DNA from: CAYINU01 sp964364855
GTDB lineage: Bacteria; Margulisbacteria; Marinamargulisbacteria; CAYINU01
Reading direction: 5' to 3'
Length of the DNA: 14,653 nucleotides
Assembly: GCA_964364855.1 (NCBI GenBank)
Contig: CAYINU010000052.1
Location: 1 to 14,653 of the forward strand
Each line of letters begins with the position of its first letter. The stretch's first letter is position 1. Positions 6,849 to 13,934 of the stretch are shown piece by piece. The translations under genes were made by a program, and so were the position numbers. Under the pieces are notes generated by a model. It was given only the letters and a program-made list of their open reading frames with translations, did not search any database and was not told where the DNA came from.

Positions 6849-6879
6849 TTGCCTTGCTGCAAATCGATAACACTATACT
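6849..6879 (+). promoter_or_regulatory. Probable promoter of rpsO-pnp
   Basis: TATACT (6874-6879) matches the -10 consensus at five of six positions. The best -35 is weak (TTGCCT, 6849-6854) with a long 19-base spacer. Transcription would start near 6886, leaving a leader of about 57 bases in which I see no clear S15-binding structure. The opposite strand of the same hexamer reads TATAGT, so a divergent panD promoter here is possible but would give a leader of over 100 bases. Confidence 0.35.
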
Positions 6880-6942
6880 CGAATTCAAGCCAAGATTAAA
6901 GAATTAAGAAGATCAACGTTAGGAAATAAAAGGAGGTGTCAA

Positions 6943-7224
6943 ATGGCACACATCGGAGACAAAAACAAAAAGGAAATCATCGAAAGCTACCAAGTTCACG
7001 ATTCGGACACGGGTTCACCGGAAGTCCAAATAGCCGTTTTGACAGAACGTATTAATCACCTGGTTGCCCACCTGAAGGTCCACCAAAAAGACCAGCCCAC
7101 ACGCCGTGGCTTGTTGATTTTGGTTGGCCGCCGGCGCCGTTTGCTCGCTTATCTGCGGAACAAGAATTTGGACCGCTACAAGGCGATCACGCAAAAATTG
7201 AATCTAAAAGTGGCGAAAGCCTAG
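6943..7224 (+). CDS. rpsO: 30S ribosomal protein S15
   Basis: S15 is an early 16S rRNA-binding protein of the small-subunit platform. The 93-residue protein shows DSDTGSPEVQIAVLTERINH (20-39), HLKVHQKD (68-base-pair-binding loop region, about 43-50) and RRGLLILVGRRRRLLAYL (54-71), all diagnostic. A near-perfect Shine-Dalgarno sequence, AAGGAGGTG at 6930-6938, precedes the ATG by four bases and is the strongest in the window. It is followed by pnp, the arrangement of E. coli and many other bacteria. In several lineages S15 represses its own translation; I see no obvious operator fold here. Confidence 0.97.
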   Translation: MAHIGDKNKKEIIESYQVHDSDTGSPEVQIAVLTERINHLVAHLKVHQKDQPTRRGLLILVGRRRRLLAYLRNKNLDRYKAITQKLNLKVAKA

Positions 7225-7248
7225 CCCACGGCATAATCCGTACCTGAT

Positions 7249-7294
7249 AGGTCACCCGCTAGGCCATGCCTCACTGGGTGACCTTATTGTTTTT
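7249..7294 (+). terminator. Rho-independent terminator/attenuator between rpsO and pnp
   Basis: AGGTCACCC (7249-7257) and GGGTGACCT (7276-7284) form a perfect nine-pair stem, followed by a T-rich tail (TATTGTTTTT, to 7294). The loop contains a second small hairpin, AGGC-CAT-GCCT (7261-7271). It lies 24 bases after rpsO and ends 40 bases before pnp. As pnp has no obvious promoter of its own behind it, the structure probably lowers pnp expression relative to rpsO, or serves as an RNA-processing site, as in E. coli. Confidence 0.85.
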
Positions 7295-7334
7295 AAACCG
7301 CGCGAGTAGGCGCAAGAAAGAAAAGGAAATCGAC

Positions 7335-9419
7335 ATGTATAAGCGAAAAGAATTTAAAATTGGCAACCGCACCTTCATGATGGAGTCCGGCAAAATCGCC
7401 AAGCAAGCCAACGGCTCTGTACTTCTGACCTGTGGCGACACTGTTGTCCTGGCCACCGCAACGATGTCCAAAACGCCGCGCCCCGATATCGACTTTTTCC
7501 CATTGACTGTTGAATACGTTGAAAAATTCTATGCCGCTGGAAAAATCCCCGGCGGTTTTTTCAAGCGAGAAGCGCGACCGAGCATGAATGCCACCTTGGC
7601 GGCGCGGCTGGTCGATCGTCCCATACGCCCGAAATTTCCCAAGGATTTTATAAATGACGTGCAGATTGCCCTCACCGTATTGTCTTATGACCCCACCTTT
7701 GCGCCGGAATTCATGGGCATCATTGCGGCCTCCGCGGCGCTCGAAGTTTCTGATATTCCGTTCCACGGTCCGGTGGCCGGGGTATTGGTAGGCCGTGTCG
7801 ATGGCCAGTTGATCGTGAACCCCAGCAACGCCGAGGCCGAAAAAAGCGACTTGTCCCTCATCGTAGCGGGAACCGATGATGCCATTTTGATGGTCGAGTG
7901 TGAGGCAAAAGAAGTGTCTGAAGCGGTTGTGGTAGATGCCATTATGTTTGCCCATGGCCATATCAAAGAAGCCATTGCTGCCCAGCGGGACTTTGCCAGC
8001 GACCTTCGAAAGCCTAAGGTGGCACACGAGCCCAAGTCCGAAAACCAAGAGCTAAAAGACGCAATCACGGGTTTCATAGGTGCTCGCATTGCCGATGGCA
8101 TGACACGCGGTAATAAGAAAGACATCGAAGACTTGTTGAGCACCATCGAAACCCAAGTAAAGGCCCATTTTGACCCTGCGTTATATGCCCCGGAACAAGT
8201 GGCCTGGCATTTCAACAAGATCAAAAAAGACCAGATCCGAAAATCCATTATCGCACGGCGGTTGCGGCCGGACGGACGCGCGTTGGATGAAGTCCGCAAG
8301 ATCGACGTGGAAGTTGGCTTGTTGCCCAGCGCTCACGGATCGGCATTATTTACCCGCGGCGAAACCCAAAGCCTTTGCGTGACGACATTGGGTACCAGTT
8401 TAGACGAACAAATTATCGATGGACTGGATGAGACTTCCCGCAAGACCTACTATTTTCACTACAACTTCCCGCCATACTCGGTCGGAGAAGTCGGCAATAT
8501 GGCCCGCACCAGCCGTCGGGAATTGGGTCACGGCGCGTTGGCGGAAAAGGCCCTGCGTGGTGTGTTGCCCGATCAGGCGACGTTTCCTTACACCATCCGG
8601 GTGGTATCCGAAATTATGGAGTCCAACGGCTCCTCGTCAATGGCGTCTGTCTGTGGCGGCGCATTGTCTCTGATGGACTGTGGTGTGCCCATTTCCGCTC
8701 CGGTGAGCGGGATTGCGATGGGGCTATTGATGGATCAAGACGGCTATGTCATTTTGACCGACATCCAGGGCCTCGAAGACCATTACGGTGATATGGACTT
8801 TAAAGTGGCTGGTACCGCAAAAGGGATTACGGCCCTGCAGTTGGATATCAAGGTTTCGGGATTGTCCAAGGAGATCCTGCAAGAGGCTCTTCGACAAGCC
8901 TTAGATGGCCGGATGCATGTCTTGTCTGAAATGAACAAAGTACTGGACAAGCCCCGACCCGAAGTTGCGCCCAACGCGCCTAAAATCGTCTTCTTTACCA
9001 TCGACCCCGAGAAGATTGGGCTGGTCATCGGTCCGGGCGGCAAAACCATTCGGCGCATTGAGGAAGACACCCACACGACTGTTGTCATCGCCGATGGTAA
9101 TCAGGGTGAAGTTTGCATTTCCGGTTCCAACCAAGCTGCGATTGATGCCGCTCGTGAGATCATCGATGGCCTGGTCCGGGAGGTCAAAGTAGGGGAAGTC
9201 TATGACGGCCGAGTTGCCAAAATCGCGACTTTCGGTGCATTTGTTGAGATTTTACCTGATAAAATGGGATTGATTCATATTTCAAAGCTCTCGGATCGGC
9301 GCATCGACCGCGTGGAAGATGTGGTGAATCTGGGGGACACCGTTCGTGTGAAAGTGGCGCAAATCGATGCCCAAAGAAGAATCAATTTGGTCCCCGCTTC
9401 CCGCGAGGAGCATGACTAA
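7335..9419 (+). CDS. pnp: Polynucleotide phosphorylase
   Basis: PNPase is a trimeric phosphorolytic 3'-5' exoribonuclease of mRNA decay. The 694-residue protein has both RNase PH-like domains, with AAGKIPGGFFKREARPS in the first and LTDIQGLEDHYGDMDFKVAG (about 475-494, metal-binding aspartates) in the second. A KH domain follows (about 549-612, with IGLVIGPGGKTIRRI), then an S1 domain (about 615-690, with FGAFVEILPDKMGLIHIS). The protein ends just after S1 without the tail seen in many homologues. I chose ATG 7335 (MYKRKEFKIGN) because AAAGGAAA lies 6-9 bases upstream; an in-frame ATG at 7266 sits inside the terminator hairpin and would add 23 unlikely residues. Its end overlaps the next gene by eight bases. 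Confidence 0.97.
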   Translation: MYKRKEFKIGNRTFMMESGKIAKQANGSVLLTCGDTVVLATATMSKTPRPDIDFFPLTVEYVEKFYAAGKIPGGFFKREARPSMNATLAARLVDRPIRPKFPKDFINDVQIALTVLSYDPTFAPEFMGIIAASAALEVSDIPFHGPVAGVLVGRVDGQLIVNPSNAEAEKSDLSLIVAGTDDAILMVECEAKEVSEAVVVDAIMFAHGHIKEAIAAQRDFASDLRKPKVAHEPKSENQELKDAITGFIGARIADGMTRGNKKDIEDLLSTIETQVKAHFDPALYAPEQVAWHFNKIKKDQIRKSIIARRLRPDGRALDEVRKIDVEVGLLPSAHGSALFTRGETQSLCVTTLGTSLDEQIIDGLDETSRKTYYFHYNFPPYSVGEVGNMARTSRRELGHGALAEKALRGVLPDQATFPYTIRVVSEIMESNGSSSMASVCGGALSLMDCGVPISAPVSGIAMGLLMDQDGYVILTDIQGLEDHYGDMDFKVAGTAKGITALQLDIKVSGLSKEILQEALRQALDGRMHVLSEMNKVLDKPRPEVAPNAPKIVFFTIDPEKIGLVIGPGGKTIRRIEEDTHTTVVIADGNQGEVCISGSNQAAIDAAREIIDGLVREVKVGEVYDGRVAKIATFGAFVEILPDKMGLIHISKLSDRRIDRVEDVVNLGDTVRVKVAQIDAQRRINLVPASREEHD

Positions 9420-10698
9420 GGTTACGACCCTACCCAACGGCGTCCGGCTCGTCTTGCACCCCATGCCGCATGCCTTGTCGGTGTCGGTGGGGTTTTTTCT
9501 GGTGGCCGGTTTGGAACAGGAATCGGACCGCCAGAATGGGCTTGCCCATTTTCTGGAACACATGGTGTTTAAAGGCACCAAGAACCGCACGGCTAAGCAA
9601 ATTGTAGTTGAGGTCGATGCGATGGGTGCGGCGATCAACGCCTACACATCGCGGGAATTCACGTCGTTTTATCTGACGTCCTTGCCGTCGCATGTACGGC
9701 AGTCTATCGAAATCCTGTCGGACATGGTGTTGCATGCCACGTTGGACCCGGTAGATGTGGATCGGGAACGGGCCGTTATCTTCGAAGAAATCGACATGGT
9801 CGAAGACACTCCCGATGACCGGATCTTCGATCTGCTAAGCGGTGTGTCATGGCCGCGTGCCAAGCGAGGTAGGCCGGTGCTGGGTACGCGGGAATCTTTG
9901 CAAAACATCACGCCAGCCAGTCTTCGCCGATTCCGCGAATTGTATCGCGACCCCGAACGGATGGTGGTGGTGGTGGCTGGGCAATTTGAACCGGCCTCGG
10001 TTAAACGCACCGTTGAAAAATATGTGGGCCGTTTGTCCAAAAAAAATACCAACGTGACCTTTGAAAAAATGGCTTTTGACGGCTCTGCGGTCTGGATGGA
10101 CAAGGCGACCGAGCAGGCCCATGTGGCCTTGGGAATACCCGCGCCATCACTACAGGACGACGACCAATTCGGGTTTATGGTGTTGTCCACCGTGTTGGGT
10201 GGTTCGATGAGCTCGCGGTTATTCCAAAAAGTCCGCGAACGTCATGGCCTGGCGTATTCTATTTTTACCCACTACACGCCGACCCATCATGCGGGGGTGA
10301 TGTCGGTGTATGCCGGGGTGAACAGCGGCAATATTCGGCGAGTATTGCGCATTGTCCGTGATGAGCTCATTCGGATACAAGACAAAACGGTCAACCGCGC
10401 TGAATTGCAAAAGGCCAAAGCCCACCTAATTGGCAATTTGCAATTGGGCCTGGAGCAAACCTCGAGCTGGATGAATTGGCTGGGTAAATCGCTTTTGGAT
10501 TATGGCCGTATCGTGTCCCTGGACGAGATCAATCGTCGGATCCAGTCTGTAGAACCGGCCGATTTGCAGCGGCTGGCCCAAAAAAATATTCGGTGGCCGG
10601 ATATATCCTTGGCCCTCATCGGTCCGCGGCCTGGGCGCATACCTATTGAAGGCAATACGGCAGAGATGGCAACTCATTTAAAATGGAATTGGTCATGA
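9412..10698 (+). CDS. M16-family zinc peptidase (processing-peptidase-like)
   Basis: The 428-residue protein belongs to the M16B group (mitochondrial processing peptidase beta-like, such as B. subtilis MlpA). The inverted zinc motif HFLEH is at 46-50, in the diagnostic context GLAHFLEHMVFKGT. The third zinc ligand is expected in AVIFEEI (Glu125 or Glu126). A second, inactive half follows, with SSRLFQKVRERHGLAYSIF. No signal peptide is seen, so it acts in the cytoplasm. The gene overlaps pnp by eight bases (ATGACTAA) and the next gene by four. The order rpsO-pnp-M16 peptidase recurs in several bacterial phyla, which supports the assignment. The substrate is unknown. Confidence 0.92.
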   Translation: MTKVTTLPNGVRLVLHPMPHALSVSVGFFLVAGLEQESDRQNGLAHFLEHMVFKGTKNRTAKQIVVEVDAMGAAINAYTSREFTSFYLTSLPSHVRQSIEILSDMVLHATLDPVDVDRERAVIFEEIDMVEDTPDDRIFDLLSGVSWPRAKRGRPVLGTRESLQNITPASLRRFRELYRDPERMVVVVAGQFEPASVKRTVEKYVGRLSKKNTNVTFEKMAFDGSAVWMDKATEQAHVALGIPAPSLQDDDQFGFMVLSTVLGGSMSSRLFQKVRERHGLAYSIFTHYTPTHHAGVMSVYAGVNSGNIRRVLRIVRDELIRIQDKTVNRAELQKAKAHLIGNLQLGLEQTSSWMNWLGKSLLDYGRIVSLDEINRRIQSVEPADLQRLAQKNIRWPDISLALIGPRPGRIPIEGNTAEMATHLKWNWS

Positions 10699-11561
10699 AA
10701 CACTTTCGATGGATTCTGCCCACCTTGATCGCCTTGAGTACCGCCGTGTTTGCGGATGTCCATCCTTTGGCCACAGCCGTGTCTTTGTACGCACAACACA
10801 TGCCGGGGAAACTGTCGGTTTGCTACATTGATCTGGCTTCGGGGGATTATTTTGGTTTTCACGATGGGCTTAAGTTAAATCCAGCCAGCGTCATTAAGGT
10901 TCCGGTTATGGCGGCTGCATATTATTATGTGGACCGCGGGCAACTGTCGTTAGACGACCGGATCACGTTAGGTGCCAAAGACAAATTGTGGGGTTCCGGG
11001 GTGCTGGTCTACCAAAAACCCGGGCAAAGCTATACCCTCCGAGCGCTTATCGAATTGATGATTACGCAAAGCGACAATACCGCAACGCGTATGGTTATTC
11101 GGCATATCGGCATAGCGGATATCAATCACGCTTTTTCGGCAATGGAGCTAACCAATACCCGGCTGGGAACCAGCAATTTGTTGCAAGCTCAGGGTCTCAA
11201 CTATACGACGGCCTTGGATATGTCGACTTTGCTGGCCCGGATTGCCAAAGAGGAACTGATTTCTCCGGCTGCCTCGAAAGACATGATGGGTGTACTGAGC
11301 CGCCAAAAGATCCGGTGGGGTATTCCCAGCGGCTTGCCACGGTCGGTGGCTGTGGCAAATAAAACCGGGTCTCTAACCGGTATTCGCAGTGACTGCGCCG
11401 TGGTGATGGCCGCTCCCCAGCCGTATATTCTCACCGTCATGACCCAAAATATGCCCAACAATCAACGTGCCAAGCAGGCTGTGATCGAAATTTCGGAAAT
11501 GGCCTACCGATTTGCCTCGACGGTCCCCTCGCGACTCGGCCTGCATTGGTCGCTGAATTGA
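10695..11561 (+). CDS. Secreted class-A-beta-lactamase-like serine hydrolase
   Basis: The 288-residue protein starts with a signal peptide (MKHFRW, then a hydrophobic stretch to VFA, likely cut after Ala20) and is therefore exported. The serine penicillin-recognising motifs are present: Ser65-x-x-Lys68 (SVIK), Ser126-Asp127-Asn128 (QSDNT) and Lys223-Thr224-Gly225 (NKTGS). The omega-loop region (LLQAQGLNYTTALDM) lacks the general-base glutamate (Glu166) of true class A beta-lactamases. This makes a peptidoglycan-related serine hydrolase or DD-peptidase-like enzyme more likely than antibiotic resistance. ATG 10695 is chosen for the ATGA overlap with the peptidase gene; an in-frame ATG at 10683 would add four residues before the signal. 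Confidence 0.8.
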   Translation: MKHFRWILPTLIALSTAVFADVHPLATAVSLYAQHMPGKLSVCYIDLASGDYFGFHDGLKLNPASVIKVPVMAAAYYYVDRGQLSLDDRITLGAKDKLWGSGVLVYQKPGQSYTLRALIELMITQSDNTATRMVIRHIGIADINHAFSAMELTNTRLGTSNLLQAQGLNYTTALDMSTLLARIAKEELISPAASKDMMGVLSRQKIRWGIPSGLPRSVAVANKTGSLTGIRSDCAVVMAAPQPYILTVMTQNMPNNQRAKQAVIEISEMAYRFASTVPSRLGLHWSLN

Positions 11562-11574
11562 AGTTTGATATAGT
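11546..11574 (+). promoter_or_regulatory. Extended -10 promoter for the 91-residue protein and ispE
   Basis: TGATATAGT (11566-11574) is an extended -10: TG-n followed by TATAGT, five of six matches. A weak -35 (TTGGTC, 11546-11551) lies 17 bases upstream, inside the end of the serine hydrolase gene. Transcription would begin near 11581, just before the Shine-Dalgarno AAGGAGG at about 11581-11588. It would let the downstream pair be expressed independently of pnp. Confidence 0.5.
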
Positions 11575-11592
11575 ACGCAAAAAGGAGGGCGC

Positions 11593-11868
11593 ATGTTGGA
11601 TAGCAATTCTCCTACCATCGATCCGTTGGCCGAGGTCCAAAATACCCATGAAGAAGCCTTAATTAATGACCTCAAGCTCAAGTTGCGTGCCGAGATTTTA
11701 CGCGTTTGCAAACGGGTGAACCAGTCTGCCCTTCACCACATGGTTCACCAGAAACAATGGGTAGCCGGCGAGCATGAAGAAGTCGCTCAAACTTTTTTTG
11801 TCGATAAGATTCCCCAAGTGATGGCTGACGAGCTATCAAAAAGCCTGCATAGCATTCTCGGTGTCTAG
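11593..11868 (+). CDS. Hypothetical 91-residue helical protein
   Basis: I do not recognise this protein. It is 91 residues, with no signal peptide, membrane segment or cysteine pair (one Cys). It is predicted by eye to be mostly helical, with an acidic N-terminal third (EVQNTHEEAL), a basic centre (KLKLRAEILRVCKRVNQ) and a His-rich patch (ALHHMVHQKQW). The gene is supported by a strong Shine-Dalgarno sequence (AAGGAGG), a good promoter, and an eight-base overlap with ispE, whose GTG start lies inside its last codons. Coupling suggests it is made together with IspE; nothing else about function can be said. Confidence 0.7.
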   Translation: MLDSNSPTIDPLAEVQNTHEEALINDLKLKLRAEILRVCKRVNQSALHHMVHQKQWVAGEHEEVAQTFFVDKIPQVMADELSKSLHSILGV

Positions 11869-12715
11869 CCAAATCGTCCGAGCCTACGCGAAGATAAACC
11901 TGGGCCTGCATGTCTCGGGGCCGCGCCCTGATGGGTATCACTTTATCGCCTCGCTTTTTCAGACCATCGATCTCTATGATGTTTTGGATATCCGTATCCG
12001 TTCCGAGCCTGGAATTTCACTAACTGTAACGGGTATTCCCGTCCCTGCGGATGCAAAAAATCTCGTTGTTCGGGCGTATCGTGCAGCTGCAGAACGCTTG
12101 CCATTTGGCGTGGATGTGGCACTCAGCAAGCATATTCCGACAGGCGCCGGATTGGGTGGAGGTAGCGCGGACGCAGCGGTATTTTTATTGGCCATGCGGG
12201 AACTGCATCCGAGTCTGTCAGCGGCCAAAGTGGCTGAAATTGCGCCTACCTTAGGTGCCGATGTTCCGTTTTTTCTGACGGGGGGTACGGCTCTTGTCCA
12301 GGGGATCGGAGAAATCATTCAGCCCATGCCTCCGACTGATTATGCGGCCTTTGTAATGTTTTTTCCGCCGGTTTCCGTGAGCACGGCTGACGCTTATGAT
12401 GCTTATGATCGGTTGGCTGTGAGTCCCCTTGCTGCGCCCCCCCCCATTACCCCTCAGTTAATGAGGGGCCAAGATCTGACCAATGCATTGGAATCGGCAG
12501 TGCTGCAACTCCATCCTGAGTTTGAATGGGTCTTAGAACTTGTTCAAAGGATCGTGAGACGGCGACCCGTTATGTCCGGTAGCGGATCGACCTTTTTCTT
12601 GCCTTTTAATACCTTAAAAGAGGCCCAAGACTGCCAAACGGCGCTCAATGGACGACTGCCTTGGACGATGCAGGTGGTGCGGCCTACCTCCGGGTCCTAT
12701 TCGATCCAGGTGTAG
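11861..12715 (+). CDS. ispE: 4-diphosphocytidyl-2-C-methyl-D-erythritol kinase
   Basis: IspE phosphorylates CDP-methylerythritol, the fourth step of the MEP pathway to isoprenoids. The 284-residue length matches the family. This is a GHMP kinase: YAKINLGL (9-16, Lys11 matching the catalytic lysine), the glycine-rich ATP loop PTGAGLGGGSADAA (93-106), GADVPFF (132-138, with catalytic Asp134) and MSGSGSTFF (238-246). GTG at 11861 is the likely start (MSSQIVRAYAKINL) and overlaps the preceding gene by eight bases, with no clear Shine-Dalgarno sequence. A run of nine cytosines (12437-12445) encodes Pro193-195. The 3' end overlaps the convergent small TM gene by 19 bases. Confidence 0.95.
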   Translation: MSSQIVRAYAKINLGLHVSGPRPDGYHFIASLFQTIDLYDVLDIRIRSEPGISLTVTGIPVPADAKNLVVRAYRAAAERLPFGVDVALSKHIPTGAGLGGGSADAAVFLLAMRELHPSLSAAKVAEIAPTLGADVPFFLTGGTALVQGIGEIIQPMPPTDYAAFVMFFPPVSVSTADAYDAYDRLAVSPLAAPPPITPQLMRGQDLTNALESAVLQLHPEFEWVLELVQRIVRRRPVMSGSGSTFFLPFNTLKEAQDCQTALNGRLPWTMQVVRPTSGSYSIQV

Positions 12716-12933
12716 TCTGCGGACAGAACAGAGTCACCGTGCACGCCGGCGATTTGATCGGCAACAAATTGTTGAGGCGTCACCGGAGTCTGGGATTGCC
12801 ACAATTGAGAAATACCCAGGATACAAAACAAGGCACCGCTTACCCCGACGGCGGCTGCTCCCCGGCGCCGCCAACGGCGGTGGTGGTACGCGCTTAACAC
12901 CCGTGTGGCCATCTCGCTTTCCCAGGTAGACAT
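12697..12933 (-). CDS. Small single-TM protein, candidate anti-sigma factor
   Basis: This 78-residue protein has a short N-terminal segment of about 24 residues ending in a basic cluster (HHRRWRRRG), one hydrophobic segment (about 25-44, GAAAVGVSGALFCILGISQL) and a periplasmic tail of about 34 residues. By the positive-inside rule the N-terminus is cytoplasmic. This is the layout of small anti-sigma factors such as CnrY, where the N-terminal peptide holds the sigma factor. Its ATG shares one base with the sigma stop (TAATG), so the two are coupled. No sequence motif proves the role, and I infer it from position and topology. The 3' end overlaps ispE by 19 bases on the other strand. Confidence 0.6.
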   Translation of the reverse strand: MSTWESEMATRVLSAYHHRRWRRRGAAAVGVSGALFCILGISQLWQSQTPVTPQQFVADQIAGVHGDSVLSADYTWIE

Positions 12934-13445
12934 TAGGCGGCCTCCTCCCCCAGTTGTTTGGCCAGCATAACCTTCGACCGCTTGTAGTGAGACTTAAGCG
13001 TATTGAGATTAATCCCCAGCAGTGCGCCAATTTCTGGGAGCCCAAACCCCTTTAAAACATAGTCTACGACAGTGCGGTAAGGTGGGCGGAGCCGTGCAAT
13101 GGCATCGGCAAGCACAACCTGTTGCTCCACAGACAATACGTGGACGTCGTCGGCGATACTTTCTGAAAGTTCACCATGCGATTGGTTGCGTTTATTCCAG
13201 AGGAGACACTGGTTTTTGGTCATGGTGTAGATGTAGTTTTGGATATCCGTGACGGTGGACAGTTTGTCCGACTTGATAAGGCTATAAAGGCGCAGGTAGA
13301 TTTCCTGGGCCACATCGTCCACCGTATGGGTTGCACCGGCAGACAAATATCGAATGGCCGCGGCAAAAATAACCGGCTTTGCGACGCCGATGAGCGTTTC
13401 TAACGCCGCTTGTTCAGACAACGTCCTATTTTCTGGTACGATCAT
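12933..13445 (-). CDS. ECF (extracytoplasmic function) RNA polymerase sigma factor
   Basis: The 170-residue protein has the two-domain ECF plan. Region 2 includes DDVAQEIYLRLY (43-54), the core-binding and -10 recognition part. Region 4 includes a helix-turn-helix around LPEIGALLGINLNTLKSHYK (136-155) for the -35 element. It should direct RNA polymerase to envelope-stress or metal-response genes. The start at 13445 lies inside the end of the Spy-like gene, giving a 20-base overlap. It is followed at once by the small TM protein. The N-terminal 15 residues are not conserved-looking, so the exact start is less certain. Confidence 0.88.
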   Translation of the reverse strand: MIVPENRTLSEQAALETLIGVAKPVIFAAAIRYLSAGATHTVDDVAQEIYLRLYSLIKSDKLSTVTDIQNYIYTMTKNQCLLWNKRNQSHGELSESIADDVHVLSVEQQVVLADAIARLRPPYRTVVDYVLKGFGLPEIGALLGINLNTLKSHYKRSKVMLAKQLGEEAA

Positions 13446-13866
13446 TTTTTAAGGTTCCCTTGCGCAGGTGTTTTACCATGTCTGCTTGTTGTGGTGTCAA
13501 TACAGCCTGAATCTCTTTTTGATGGCGAATGTGATCCAGATGCGCGGCAATCACATGGGGAGATAGGTCTTTCATGACTGCTTCGATACGGCCGTAGTCC
13601 GGTTCCGCCGGTTCGCTCAAGGTGCGGATTTGGTCCAGAAGGGGTTTCATTTTTTCACGGCCTTCGTCCCGACGGGCTTTATGGGCGCGGTTAATGGCAT
13701 CGATTTTAGTGATCTGAGTTTCGGAAAGCCCCAATTTCTCTTTGTACTTTTCAATATTAAACACCAAAGGCAATGCAGGTTTGGTGCCCCGATGTGCTTC
13801 GGCAAATCCGATGGTCGAGCCGATACACAGCACGCCAACCAGAATAAAGAGTAACCACTTTTTCAT
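13426..13866 (-). CDS. Spy/CpxP-like periplasmic protein (CnrX/ZraP-like sensor or chaperone)
   Basis: The 146-residue protein has a signal peptide (MKKWLLFILVGVLCIG, likely cut after AEA at 24) and is otherwise helical. It shows two LTxxQ-type motifs of the CpxP/Spy family: LSETQ (47-51) and LTPQQ (123-127). A run of histidines (His104, 109, 112, 115) in one predicted helix could bind metal. Family members are periplasmic chaperones or metal and stress sensors that work with two-component or sigma systems. ATG 13866 has GGAGG seven bases upstream. It is the first gene of a coupled trio with the sigma factor and small TM protein. Sensor or chaperone cannot be told apart from sequence. Confidence 0.75.
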   Translation of the reverse strand: MKKWLLFILVGVLCIGSTIGFAEAHRGTKPALPLVFNIEKYKEKLGLSETQITKIDAINRAHKARRDEGREKMKPLLDQIRTLSEPAEPDYGRIEAVMKDLSPHVIAAHLDHIRHQKEIQAVLTPQQADMVKHLRKGTLKNDRTRK

Positions 13867-13892
13867 TTTATCCTCCGACTATTTGCTGCCAG

Positions 13893-13922
13893 ATAGAGTA
13901 GGGACTCCCGGCGAAAAGTTGC
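13893..13922 (-). promoter_or_regulatory. Possible ECF-type promoter of the Spy-sigma-small TM operon
   Basis: On the minus strand GCAACTTT (starting at 13922) matches the classic sigma-E -35 GGAACTTT at seven of eight positions. TCTAT follows about 18 bases later (from 13897), compared with the usual spacing of 16 and -10 of TCTGA or TCAAA. It lies about 27 bases before the ATG of the Spy-like gene. It could mean that the sigma factor drives its own operon. The spacing is off and the -10 is weak, so this is a lead only. Confidence 0.3.
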
Positions 13923-13934
13923 GCAGATAAACCG

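Noticed and set aside
6755..6862. N-terminal extension of panD from 6862
   Set aside because: The Gly24-Ser25 cleavage site falls at the expected position only with the start at 6754, which also has AGGAAG upstream.
7266..7334. Longer pnp reading frame starting at ATG 7266
   Set aside because: The ATG lies within the rpsO-pnp terminator hairpin, has no Shine-Dalgarno sequence, and adds 23 residues absent from PNPases; ATG 7335 has a good Shine-Dalgarno and a canonical N-terminus.
7293..8299. Long minus-strand reading frames (up to 251 codons) opposite pnp
   Set aside because: They lie antisense to a clear PNPase gene, overlap each other in different frames and encode low-complexity, non-domain-like sequence.
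10695..11561. Functional beta-lactamase resistance gene
   Set aside because: The Glu166-equivalent base in the omega loop is not seen, and the gene sits in a housekeeping operon without mobile-element context.
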